A stretch of DNA of 64,000 nt, taken from positions 186,001 through 250,000 of the forward strand of contig NZ_JAKGCT010000004.1 of the NCBI RefSeq assembly GCF_022230885.1, given 5' to 3'. Source of the DNA: Paenalcaligenes niemegkensis (GTDB lineage Bacteria > Pseudomonadota > Gammaproteobacteria > Burkholderiales > Burkholderiaceae_B). Positions 29,273 to 38,505 of this stretch are shown in pieces; positions within the stretch are counted from its first letter, which is position 1, and every line of letters starts with the position of its first letter. The translations under genes and the position numbers were made by a program. The notes under the pieces were generated by a model that was not told the DNA's origin, did not search any database, and saw only the letters and a program-made list of their open reading frames with translations.

Positions 29273-30784
29273 GTGATTGACAATATATTTCTAGGTTTTA
29301 GCACCGCCCTGACGCTAGAGAACTTCACCTACTCATTTATTGGTGTATTCGTCGGAAACCTCGTAGGAGTACTGCCAGGTATAGGTGCGCTTGCCGCCAT
29401 ATCCATGCTGCTCCCCATTACGTATGGCATAGAGCCCGCGGGTGCCCTGATGATGCTGGCGGGCCTGTATTACGGTACCAGTTACGGCGGTGCGACGACC
29501 ACGATCTTGCTGAACTTGCCGGGTACGGCATCCCATGCGGTAGTTTGTCTCGATGGCCATCCCATGGCCAAGCAGGGCAAGGCCGGCTCAGCACTGTTAA
29601 TTGCCATGCTGTCGTCCTTTGTTGGCGCTACAGCGGGTATTGTGTTGATGATGGCATTTGGCCCCCTGTTAGTGGCGCTGGCCTTGAAGTTTGGCTCGGC
29701 AGAATATTTTTCACTGATGTTTCTGGGGCTTTTGGCTGCATCTACACTGACCTCGGGTTCGCCACTTAAGGGCGTGGCCATGGTGCTTGTCGGCCTGATC
29801 TTTGGTGTGGTGGGAACCGACGTCAACACGGGTATTGCCCGCTTTACCTTCGGTATTCCGGAGCTGCAAGATGGGTTGGCGATTGTGGCGGTTGCCATGG
29901 GGCTGTTCGGCATTGCCGATGTACTGCAAAACGTGAATCGCATTGGCGAAGGCAGTGTTATACAAAAAGAGAAAATAGGCTGGCGCTCACTGCGTCTTCG
30001 CCCAGGCGAACTGAAGCAATCGGCAGCAGCCATTTTCCGTGGTACGGGTATAGGCGCCTTCTTTGGGGTGCTGCCCGGTACCGGCGGTTCAATTGCTTCG
30101 TTCATGTCCTATGCTGTCGAGAAAAAGTCAGCCAAGCAGCCTGCCCGTTTCGGACAAGGCGCCATAGAAGGCGTAGCGGGGCCCGAGGCTGCCAATAGCG
30201 CTGCTGCACAAACGGCATTCATCCCAACCCTGACGCTGGGCATTCCCGGAGACGCCGTAATGGCGTTGATGCTGGGTGCCATGATGATTCATGAAATCCA
30301 GCCAGGCCCTCAAATGATGGTCGAACATCCCACTGTATTCTGGGGCCTGATCGCCAGCTTTTGGGTAGGAAACCTGATTTTGCTGTTGTTGAACGTACCG
30401 CTAATTGGTATGTGGGTGCGTTTGCTGTCTATCCCTTATCGCCTTATTTATCCGGCAGTGCTTTTCTTTATCTGTATTGGCGTGTTCAGCGCTAACAATA
30501 ACTTGTTTGATGTAGGGGTGGTGCTTGCGATCGGTATTTTTGCCTACGTATCAAAGCACATGGGCTTTGAGGCAGCGCCTTTGTTGCTGGGTGTGGTGCT
30601 GGGCCCCATGATGGAAGAGCACTTCCGGCGCGCCTTGTTATTGTCGCGTGGCGATATAACTGTGTTTATCAGTCCCGACCGGCCTATCAGCGCGGCTTGT
30701 ATTCTGGCTGCCCTGCTAATGATAGGTGGTGTGATTTATAAGCACCGCAAGGCTAAGCGTTTGGCCGTAAAGCAGCTCGGCTGA
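29273..30784 (+). CDS. tctA: Tripartite tricarboxylate transporter large subunit TctA
   Basis: 503-residue integral membrane protein with about 12 helices, driving uptake of a carboxylate. The family signatures GVLPGIGALAAISMLLP, YYGTSYGGATTTILLNLPGT and the second-half repeat GVLPGTGGSIASFMSYAVEKK are present. A GTG start at 29273 follows tctB directly. The substrate is set by an unlinked TctC-type binding protein, so citrate is only one possibility. Confidence 0.93.
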   Translation: MIDNIFLGFSTALTLENFTYSFIGVFVGNLVGVLPGIGALAAISMLLPITYGIEPAGALMMLAGLYYGTSYGGATTTILLNLPGTASHAVVCLDGHPMAKQGKAGSALLIAMLSSFVGATAGIVLMMAFGPLLVALALKFGSAEYFSLMFLGLLAASTLTSGSPLKGVAMVLVGLIFGVVGTDVNTGIARFTFGIPELQDGLAIVAVAMGLFGIADVLQNVNRIGEGSVIQKEKIGWRSLRLRPGELKQSAAAIFRGTGIGAFFGVLPGTGGSIASFMSYAVEKKSAKQPARFGQGAIEGVAGPEAANSAAAQTAFIPTLTLGIPGDAVMALMLGAMMIHEIQPGPQMMVEHPTVFWGLIASFWVGNLILLLLNVPLIGMWVRLLSIPYRLIYPAVLFFICIGVFSANNNLFDVGVVLAIGIFAYVSKHMGFEAAPLLLGVVLGPMMEEHFRRALLLSRGDITVFISPDRPISAACILAALLMIGGVIYKHRKAKRLAVKQLG

Positions 30785-30822
30785 CGGGGGGAATGGCAGA
30801 CATAGTCTGAGCACCTGTAAAC

Positions 30823-30852
30823 GAGCCCACATTGTTGGGCTCCTTTGTTTTT
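30823..30852 (+). terminator. Intrinsic terminator after tctBA
   Basis: A 7-bp stem GAGCCCA / TGGGCTC with a 6-nt loop is followed by a T-rich tract (CCTTTGTTTTT). It lies between tctA and the convergent TetR gene, touching the latter's stop. Confidence 0.75.
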
Positions 30853-31408
30853 AGCTGATGCCATGTGCCTTGAATAATTGTGAGCACAGCGCCCAACTGC
30901 CCGGGGTGGGGTCGCGCTCCGGAAACATGTGGGCATGAATAATTAGTCCCTCAAGTACGACAAGCAGGTGTGTGGCCAGGTTTTGGGCAAGTTGAGGATC
31001 AAGTTGGGTAAGCCTTTGCGTTAATAAGCGCTCAATGTAGAGTTTATGATCGCGCGAGATAGGGTGAATCTGACCCGCTGTGACCTCAAACTCTTCGCTG
31101 GCCTTGATAAACATGCAGCCATAGAAGCCTTCTTGCGCAAACCACTCACGATGCCAGTCAAAAATTGCCTTGATTTGGGCATGGGGCGTGTGGGCTGACG
31201 CCACAGCAGCTTCCAGACCTTCATGAAAGTGCTGATCACGTAACAGCAACACGGCCTCAATCAGCGCTTCTTTGGTGGGGAAGTGTTTGTACAAGGTCAT
31301 TTTAGAAACCCCGGCTTCTTTTTTCACGCGGTCTACACCTACCCGATGAAAGCTTTCTCTTGAGAAGAGACGAAGCGCTGTTTCCAGAATTTGTGTTCGT
31401 TTAGTCAT
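30851..31408 (-). CDS. TetR/AcrR family regulator
   Basis: 185-residue regulator with the N-terminal helix-turn-helix (ILETALRLFSRESFHRVGVDRVKKEAGVSKMTLYKHFPTKEALI region) and a C-terminal ligand domain. It is divergent from the HPP-family gene, and a perfect 20-bp palindrome lies between them over the HPP promoter. That makes repression of the HPP gene, and probably autoregulation, the likely role. The ligand is unknown. Confidence 0.9.
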   Translation of the reverse strand: MTKRTQILETALRLFSRESFHRVGVDRVKKEAGVSKMTLYKHFPTKEALIEAVLLLRDQHFHEGLEAAVASAHTPHAQIKAIFDWHREWFAQEGFYGCMFIKASEEFEVTAGQIHPISRDHKLYIERLLTQRLTQLDPQLAQNLATHLLVVLEGLIIHAHMFPERDPTPGSWALCSQLFKAHGIS

Positions 31409-31466
31409 AAATAAGAGTGTAAATCAGCTTAGGTAAAGGTCAGGTCAGCAACAATGGAGTGATAGG

Positions 31467-31486
31467 TAGACAGACCGGTCTGTCTA
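31467..31486. promoter_or_regulatory. 20-bp palindromic operator with overlapping promoter
   Basis: TAGACAGACC and GGTCTGTCTA form a perfect uninterrupted palindrome. TATAAT at 31485-31490 overlaps its right end, so a bound repressor would block the promoter of the HPP gene. AGAC/GTCT cores like this are common TetR operators. Confidence 0.8.
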
Positions 31487-31528
31487 TAATACGATGAGCG
31501 CACAAAATTGGATACGAAAAGGATAACA

Positions 31529-32026
31529 ATGTCGAATAACCCGCCGGTTGCGCGCTTACCCAAGCCTAATGGCCTTCAGCTAATACGATCGTTAGTTGGC
31601 GGTACTGTGGGAATAAGCCTGATTGCCTGGCTAAGCAATTTTACTGAATACGAATGGCTGATGGCTCCTTTCGGGGCCACCTGTGTATTGCTGTTCGCCA
31701 TACCTGATGCGCCACTGGCCCAGCCACGCAACGTCATCGGCGGCCATTTGATCGCAGCCTTCGTTGGTTTGCTCTTCTTTCAGTTTGGCTGGGACAGTAG
31801 TTTTGGCATGGGTTTGGCAGTGGGCCTTGCCATAGCCTTGATGATGGCAACGCAGACCATACACCCGCCTGCAGGGGCCAATCCAATTGTGGTGTTGTTA
31901 AGCGCGAAGATGGGTTGGTCTTTCTTGTTTTTTCCGGTGCTGATCGGGGCGGCTGCCCTGGTCCTGGTAGCCATAGTGGTTAACAACATTGGTAGGCCTG
32001 TACGCTGGCCACGTTACTGGTGGTAA
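31529..32026 (+). CDS. HPP family membrane protein
   Basis: 165-residue integral membrane protein with four helices and the family motif HPPAGANP. The preceding frame reaches a TTG at 31508, but the ATG at 31529 has AAAGGA at the right distance. Plant and cyanobacterial HPP proteins have been linked to nitrite transport; a role here is not established. It is governed by the divergent TetR through the palindrome. Confidence 0.87.
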   Translation: MSNNPPVARLPKPNGLQLIRSLVGGTVGISLIAWLSNFTEYEWLMAPFGATCVLLFAIPDAPLAQPRNVIGGHLIAAFVGLLFFQFGWDSSFGMGLAVGLAIALMMATQTIHPPAGANPIVVLLSAKMGWSFLFFPVLIGAAALVLVAIVVNNIGRPVRWPRYWW

Positions 32027-32075
32027 TAGCGTAGTGCTTTAAAGAGACTAAGCTCAAGAACGGCGCCAGCCTTGT

Positions 32076-32549
32076 TCAGCGTCCTTTTTTCAGGCGGTTA
32101 TAAAGCTGTCTGGCCTGGTCATCATTGACGTTTAAAGCGGGATCGTCAAGGGTGGCTTGTACGCTACTTTTGATGGTCTCTACCAGGTCTTGCCAATCTT
32201 CAGAGGCAAGAGCTGCTGCAGCGGTTGCGGGGACGGTTGCCGCCTGGGGCGCATTGACTGGTGTCTCTCGCTGCTCGGGCGAATATTGGGCCAGATCAAA
32301 GCTACCGATCATGATGCCGATTTCTCTTAAGACGCTAAAGGCCTGGGTGGGGCTTTTGAATTGTCGTGGTTGGCGTCCACGTGCTGTGACCAGTACAGCG
32401 GTTTGAGCGGTGCGGGTGTGAATCTGTATGAAAAAGCCATTGCCCTGACCTTTAAGCACTACGCTAGCTACGCCTCCTGCTTGTGTCGCTGCACGAAGTT
32501 GTTGCAGGGTAAACGATTGAAGATCACAGGATCGAGTGGAGAAGTTCAT
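32076..32549 (-). CDS. Conserved protein of unknown function
   Basis: 157 residues. The first 90 form a compact basic domain (LQQLRAATQAGGVASVVLKG, FFIQIHTRTAQTAVLVTARG, SPTQAFSVLREIGI), followed by an alanine-rich linker and a helical tail ending YNRLKKGR. No signal peptide or membrane helix. I do not recognise a function; the style recalls small proteins linked to plasmids and integrative elements. A perfect 8-bp inverted repeat lies about 20 bp before its start and may be its operator. Confidence 0.65.
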   Translation of the reverse strand: MNFSTRSCDLQSFTLQQLRAATQAGGVASVVLKGQGNGFFIQIHTRTAQTAVLVTARGRQPRQFKSPTQAFSVLREIGIMIGSFDLAQYSPEQRETPVNAPQAATVPATAAAALASEDWQDLVETIKSSVQATLDDPALNVNDDQARQLYNRLKKGR

Positions 32550-34199
<1,650 letters not shown>

Positions 34200-34498
34200 G
34201 ATTGTTATAGCTAAGCAGGCAAGAAGTCTTCGGGCTTATGCGCTAACAGATCTGCATGTGGCGACTGCCACCACCGACACCATATTGCGAGCCCGCAAGG
34301 AAGCCCGCCAGAATTAGCCGTCTATCTTCAGCGTGCAGATTCTGGGCTTCTAGGTGTTCAAGGGCTGTGGTGCGACACTTGCGCTGCAGCCCAATTACCC
34401 CGTGCTTTTCCCATCCGGCTTGGCAAATTCGCCAAGTTGGCCGGCCGGCTAGCTTGTCATACATTATCTGCTTAGCAACCCTTAACGCGCAGGCCGCC
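34200..34498. other. Region between argG and DUF4351 remnant, no gene seen
   Basis: About 300 bp with small open frames on both strands that lack ribosome sites or recognisable domains. It may contain decayed 5' parts of the Rpn-type gene downstream, but I cannot align them by eye. Confidence 0.4.
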
Positions 34499-34815
34499 AT
34501 GAACGAAATCACCCACCCGCCCGTACGCGAAGCGCTATCGCACCTGGAAACTATGTACTCCGACGACGAACCCGCTTGGCCGCCGAGCGCTGTGAACTGG
34601 CACTGCTTGACGCTGAAGACGTGCTAGATCAGGCGAGGTATGAGGGTAAACAACAAGGCGAAACCGGGTTGCTGCAGCGACAGTTAATCCGAAAATTTGG
34701 CCCATTATCCCAAGATCTCCAGCACCGTATTCAATGGGGCACACCAGAGCAACTGGAACCCTGGTCGTTGAATATTCTGGACGCTAATACCCTGGACGAG
34801 GTATTCCTTAGTTAA
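34499..34815 (+). pseudogene. Remnant of Rpn-family recombination-promoting nuclease (DUF4351 end)
   Basis: The reading starts MNEITHPPVREALSHLETMY and, after one missing A at 34569-34570, continues as DETRLAAERCELALLDAEDVL and a C-terminal DUF4351 domain (GLLQRQLIRKFGPLSQ to DANTLDEVFLS). About 106 residues in all. Complete Rpn/YhgA-like proteins have a PD-(D/E)XK nuclease domain of about 200 residues in front; it is absent. This is a 5'-truncated relic of a mobile, self-spreading family, lying between argG and the sulfur genes. Confidence 0.7.
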
Positions 34816-34829
34816 ACGTGCGTGGCGTG

Positions 34830-35852
34830 TCAAGAACCCCCTGGCACGCTTCCAAATTTCCAAGCCAGGCGTGCACCAGCCACGATAGCCAGCGCCGAGA
34901 TCATAGAACTATAAGCAAGGGTAGACAGGCCAGCCAAGCCTTGCCCTATCGAGCAGCCCAGGGCCAGGGTACCGCCCACACCCATCAATATACCCCCGGC
35001 GATATAGCGAGACATCTGTACGGCAGATTCAAAACCCTCAATACGATACCGCCCCCGCAGAGCAGCAGCCACAAACGAACCAGCTACTACCCCCAACACC
35101 AGCGTAATACTGAATCGTAAGCTCATTCCAGTGGCTATCATGGCGTACTGAATGGTATCGCCTACAGGAGCAATAAAGCTTAAGGACGCCACGGGTAGCG
35201 GATCGAAGTCGTCGGCGCCCAGCCAGCCGGTGGTTAGCCAGCCGGCCACCACCAGCAAGCCAACGACGGCTCCACCGGTCAGATCTGAAGTGCGCCGCCC
35301 GGGTGGACCGGCACGCAAGGCAAAAAATGCCAGGCCTGCAACCAGTGCCCACACGATAAGCGATCGAAGCAGGCCTTCAGGCAAAGTCGTGGCGGCAGGG
35401 GTCAACAGCGTGTGCTGCGCGCCCAAGCTGCGCAAGGGCGCAAGCAGACCGGTCAGCGTCATATAGGCGGCGATGCCCAAGCATAGCAGCACGAGCAATG
35501 ATCGCAGGTTACCCTGGCCCAGCAAGACCAGTGCACGAGCTCCGCAGCCGTTAGCCAGACCCATGCCATAACCGAACATCAGCCCTCCAATGGGCAGCAG
35601 CAACCACGAGAACGAGGGCATAAGGTAAAGCGACCGGTTTATATCAACCAGCCCTGCTGAGGCCACTAAATGAGTGCCGGCAAGCGCTACGGCGAGGGCC
35701 AGGGCGAAGGCATGCAACTTGTAGCCACTATTGCGGCCTGACCAGAACTCGCTCAGACCGCGGTGCAGGCAAAAGCCGCTGAGTTGTCCGCTGGCACCGA
35801 AGACAAAGCCGATGGCCAGACCGGCCCAGAGTACAAGTTCAAGTTGTGGCAT
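34830..35852 (-). CDS. YeeE/YedE (TsuA-like) sulfur-compound transporter
   Basis: 340-residue membrane protein with about nine to ten helices. Conserved cysteines are in GFCLHRG, NGCGARAL and LGCSIGQGLAG, matching the cysteine relay that passes thiosulfate in TsuA. It is downstream of the flavocytochrome c and Sox genes on the same strand, 34 bp after fccB, so import or export of a reduced sulfur species tied to periplasmic sulfur oxidation is likely. Confidence 0.85.
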   Translation of the reverse strand: MPQLELVLWAGLAIGFVFGASGQLSGFCLHRGLSEFWSGRNSGYKLHAFALALAVALAGTHLVASAGLVDINRSLYLMPSFSWLLLPIGGLMFGYGMGLANGCGARALVLLGQGNLRSLLVLLCLGIAAYMTLTGLLAPLRSLGAQHTLLTPAATTLPEGLLRSLIVWALVAGLAFFALRAGPPGRRTSDLTGGAVVGLLVVAGWLTTGWLGADDFDPLPVASLSFIAPVGDTIQYAMIATGMSLRFSITLVLGVVAGSFVAAALRGRYRIEGFESAVQMSRYIAGGILMGVGGTLALGCSIGQGLAGLSTLAYSSMISALAIVAGARLAWKFGSVPGGS

Positions 35853-35886
35853 ACGTAATGGAATGGATCAGGCTAGGGTGAAGGTC

Positions 35887-37182
35887 TTAAGCGCGTGTAC
35901 CCCAGGTATCAAGTGCAATTGCGTTGTACCAGGCTTCTCCGTACTCGGCTTCAAGTTTGCGGAAATTCGCATCAGCCTCTTTGGGGCTTACACCTCCAGA
36001 CGCTTCAACAAGTTTACCGTCTTCAACCGCGTACAGGTGCCCTACAGAAATGCCGTAGTCAGGACCGATCAGGCTGTAGCAGGTGTTTGTGAAGGAAGCT
36101 TGTGCGGCGGGTTTGTCATCTAAGGCATTCACAATGGCAGCGGCAGCAACCTTGGCCTGGGCGTTAGCCGAAAAACCCGATTTGGGCATAGGCGAGGCAA
36201 TCGTGGCATCGCCCACCACATAGATCTCGGGGATTAGTTCAGATTCAAAGCTCTGAGGATTAACAGGAACCCAGCCGCTGTCGTTAGTGACGCCCGCCTG
36301 TTCGGCGATAGCACCTGCTTTTTGCGGCGGAATGACATTGATGACATCGGCTTTATGAATTTCGCCAAACTCAGTTTCTACAGACAGGTTCTTTGCATCC
36401 ACACGCACAACTTTGCCGTCTTTCGAGAACGGTACCCATTCGATCAGATCGCCATAGAGCTCATTCCAGCCATCCTGAAAAAGACCCTGCTTGGAAAAAG
36501 CATCTTTAGCATCCAGCATCAGGATCTTGGATTTGGGCTTATTATGCTTGAGGTAGTGCGCCACCATGCTGGCCCGTTCGTAGGGCCCGGGCGGGCAGCG
36601 AAATGGATTGTCGGGGATCACCATCATGAATGTGCCGCCGTCAGGCATGGCCTCTAACTGTTTTTTTAGCAGAATACTTTGCTCGCCGGCTTTCCAGGCG
36701 TGCGGAGCTAATAGCGAGTCGGCTTCATCGTAGCCTTCCAGTGTACCCCAGCGAAAATCGATGCCTGGCGACAACAGCAGTTTGTCGTAAGCAAGGGTTT
36801 GACCTCCGGCGAGCCTGACTTGTTTAGTAGAAGCATCTACTGCCGAGGCGTAGTCATGTATGACCTCAACCCCAAGTGCACGTAGATCGTCAAAGCCATG
36901 ACCTTGCTGTTCGAATGTACGTAGCCCGCCGAAATACAAGTTGGTGAAAGGACAGGTATAGAAGGTCTTGGCTGGCTCGACCAATGTGACCTGGATGGCC
37001 GGATTGCGGCGTTTAATATAGCGAGCGGCAGTGGCGCCACCATATCCGCCACCAACGATCACGACATTGCCGGCCGAAGGACGGGCATAGGCAGGAACAG
37101 ACAGCAATACGGCGCCGGCAGCGGTTGCTTTACCAACACGACTCAGCCATTGCCGTCGGGAAAAATTTTGAGGACTTTTCAT
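35887..37182 (-). CDS. fccB: Flavocytochrome c sulfide dehydrogenase flavoprotein FccB/SoxF
   Basis: Periplasmic FAD enzyme that oxidises sulfide to sulfur species and passes electrons to a cytochrome c. A Tat signal (SRRQWLS) ends near AYARPS. The FAD motif is VIVGGGYGGATAARYI, the cysteine for covalent FAD is in FYTCPFTNLYFGG, and redox cysteines are in RCPPGPYERAS and NTCYSLIG. At 431 residues it is full length. Its start is 2 bp after the cytochrome c stop, indicating an FccAB pair. Confidence 0.92.
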   Translation of the reverse strand: MKSPQNFSRRQWLSRVGKATAAGAVLLSVPAYARPSAGNVVIVGGGYGGATAARYIKRRNPAIQVTLVEPAKTFYTCPFTNLYFGGLRTFEQQGHGFDDLRALGVEVIHDYASAVDASTKQVRLAGGQTLAYDKLLLSPGIDFRWGTLEGYDEADSLLAPHAWKAGEQSILLKKQLEAMPDGGTFMMVIPDNPFRCPPGPYERASMVAHYLKHNKPKSKILMLDAKDAFSKQGLFQDGWNELYGDLIEWVPFSKDGKVVRVDAKNLSVETEFGEIHKADVINVIPPQKAGAIAEQAGVTNDSGWVPVNPQSFESELIPEIYVVGDATIASPMPKSGFSANAQAKVAAAAIVNALDDKPAAQASFTNTCYSLIGPDYGISVGHLYAVEDGKLVEASGGVSPKEADANFRKLEAEYGEAWYNAIALDTWGTRA

Positions 37183-37184
37183 GA

Positions 37185-37538
37185 TTACTGGCCTTCTTTA
37201 CCGGGTTGGGTTTTGATCTGCGAGAAATGTTGGGCAAGGGCTGCAATCTCTTCGTCGCTGAAGCCTTTGACAAGGCGGTTCATGATCGTGGTGTTGGCCG
37301 GTGGATTGTCTGATTTGAAGGCCCTGAGCTGGCTAAGAAGAACGCTTTCAGGGCGGCCCGCGATGCTGGGGATGAGGCCAGGCGAACGGCCATCAGTTCC
37401 ATGGCAGTTCGCACAGGCTCCCGCAAGAATAGAGACGTCAAAGGTGGATTGCGCCGCGACTGCCGGAGCAAGGGCGAGGCCAGCCATCAAGGCCGCTGCA
37501 ACGATGGCAGGGCGCATTAAGCTAAAAACGGTACGCAT
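37185..37538 (-). CDS. Class I cytochrome c, FccA-like
   Basis: Single-heme periplasmic cytochrome c with signal peptide, heme motif CANCH and a later methionine ligand candidate in TIMNRL. About 117 residues from the ATG at 37538; a TTG at 37556 is a possible alternative start. It is immediately upstream of fccB in the operon, so it most likely is the cytochrome subunit or electron acceptor of the flavoprotein. There is just one heme, whereas classic FccA can be diheme. Confidence 0.85.
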   Translation of the reverse strand: MRTVFSLMRPAIVAAALMAGLALAPAVAAQSTFDVSILAGACANCHGTDGRSPGLIPSIAGRPESVLLSQLRAFKSDNPPANTTIMNRLVKGFSDEEIAALAQHFSQIKTQPGKEGQ

Positions 37539-37661
37539 GGATTTACTTTTAATCAATTTGTAATGTTTTACATGGTAGCCAAAGCCCGCTTTGGTTCAAA
37601 CGAGCTTTCTTGTCCATGCTTATGCTTTATAGCAATGAAGAGAACCAGCGAGTAGGCTGGC

Positions 37662-37988
37662 TTATGGCGCCGCTGTAAGGGCCTGGCTGCCGGTTATTAC
37701 CGTGCCTTCATCATCGACCCATTTCATTTGTAATTCGCCGGGTTTCTGGGCTACGAACGTGAACTCGATGTAGGGGTTCTGGGAAATGGCGGTCTCGGGC
37801 TCCCAGCTAAACAGTAGTTCACCGTCTAATCTGGCTTCGAATTCATTGATGATATTGCGGGGAATTTCTTTTCCGTCCTGCCCCTGGCGCAGACCGCTTT
37901 CCATGCGATGTTCGATCAGGGCGCGTACGCGTACGACTTCGCCCGCCTTGGGGCTTGCATTGCTAATCCAGATACGTGGTTTGCTCAT
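37662..37988 (-). CDS. soxZ: Sulfur carrier complex subunit SoxZ
   Basis: 108-residue periplasmic partner of SoxY, folded as an Ig-like domain without a signal peptide (exported with SoxY). The segments VRVRALIEHRMESGLR, IPRNIINEFEARLDGE and FTFVAQKPGELQMKWVDDEG are characteristic. It starts 12 bp after soxY, with AAGGA in the spacer. A 123-bp gap separates it from the cytochrome c gene. Confidence 0.95.
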   Translation of the reverse strand: MSKPRIWISNASPKAGEVVRVRALIEHRMESGLRQGQDGKEIPRNIINEFEARLDGELLFSWEPETAISQNPYIEFTFVAQKPGELQMKWVDDEGTVITGSQALTAAP

Positions 37989-38000
37989 TTCGAAGCTTCC

Positions 38001-38505
38001 TTACATTCCACAGCCGCCGGCCGTTACAGTGATGTGCTGGCGGGCCATCAGAACTCGCCCGTCGTTCATGCGGGCCAGGGCGCTGACAGTTTGGGTTTCG
38101 ATCAATCGCAGGCGTACGGCAACTTCGGCACGGCCTGTCAACGGCGTGAATTTAAAACGGCAGGCCAGTGGGCGGGGGTTACCTTCGGCCAGAATGATGA
38201 GTTCTTCGCAGTAGGAGTCAGGCGTGATCGGCAGCTCTACAATCGCTTTGACCGGCACCGCTGCAGGGTTGTCGCCCAGCACCGGCATGTCCAGCTTAAG
38301 GTCTTGTTCAAGAGGCTGTGTTCCCTGCAGGAACTCGTCGACAATGGCCTTTACCTCTGCCTCGGCTCGCGCCTTTAAGTAACTGCTGCACCGCTTGCTG
38401 CGCGTGCAGTACCGAAGGAAACAGAGCCGAACCCAGGCCAAGCGCCGCCCCTTTTAACAGCCGGCGGCGGGCAAAGCCCTTGGTGAAGGTATTAAAGGAA
38501 ATCAT
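38001..38505 (-). CDS. soxY: Sulfur carrier protein SoxY, frameshifted
   Basis: Covalent sulfur carrier whose C-terminal swinging arm cysteine holds the substrate. The arm ends TAGGCGM, so the GGCG core is kept but the last residue is methionine rather than the common glycine. A Tat signal starts MISFNTFTKGFARRRLLKGA. The frame changes at 38369-38373 in a GCGCG stretch, by one extra or two missing bases, linking VQQLLK to ARAEAEVKAIVDEFLQG. About 167 residues. It overlaps the preceding flavoprotein gene by 14 bp. Confidence 0.88.

Noticed and set aside
34200..34498. Possible small RNA or gene between argG and the DUF4351 relic
   Set aside because: No promoter-terminator pair, tRNA-like fold or domain could be recognised by eye.
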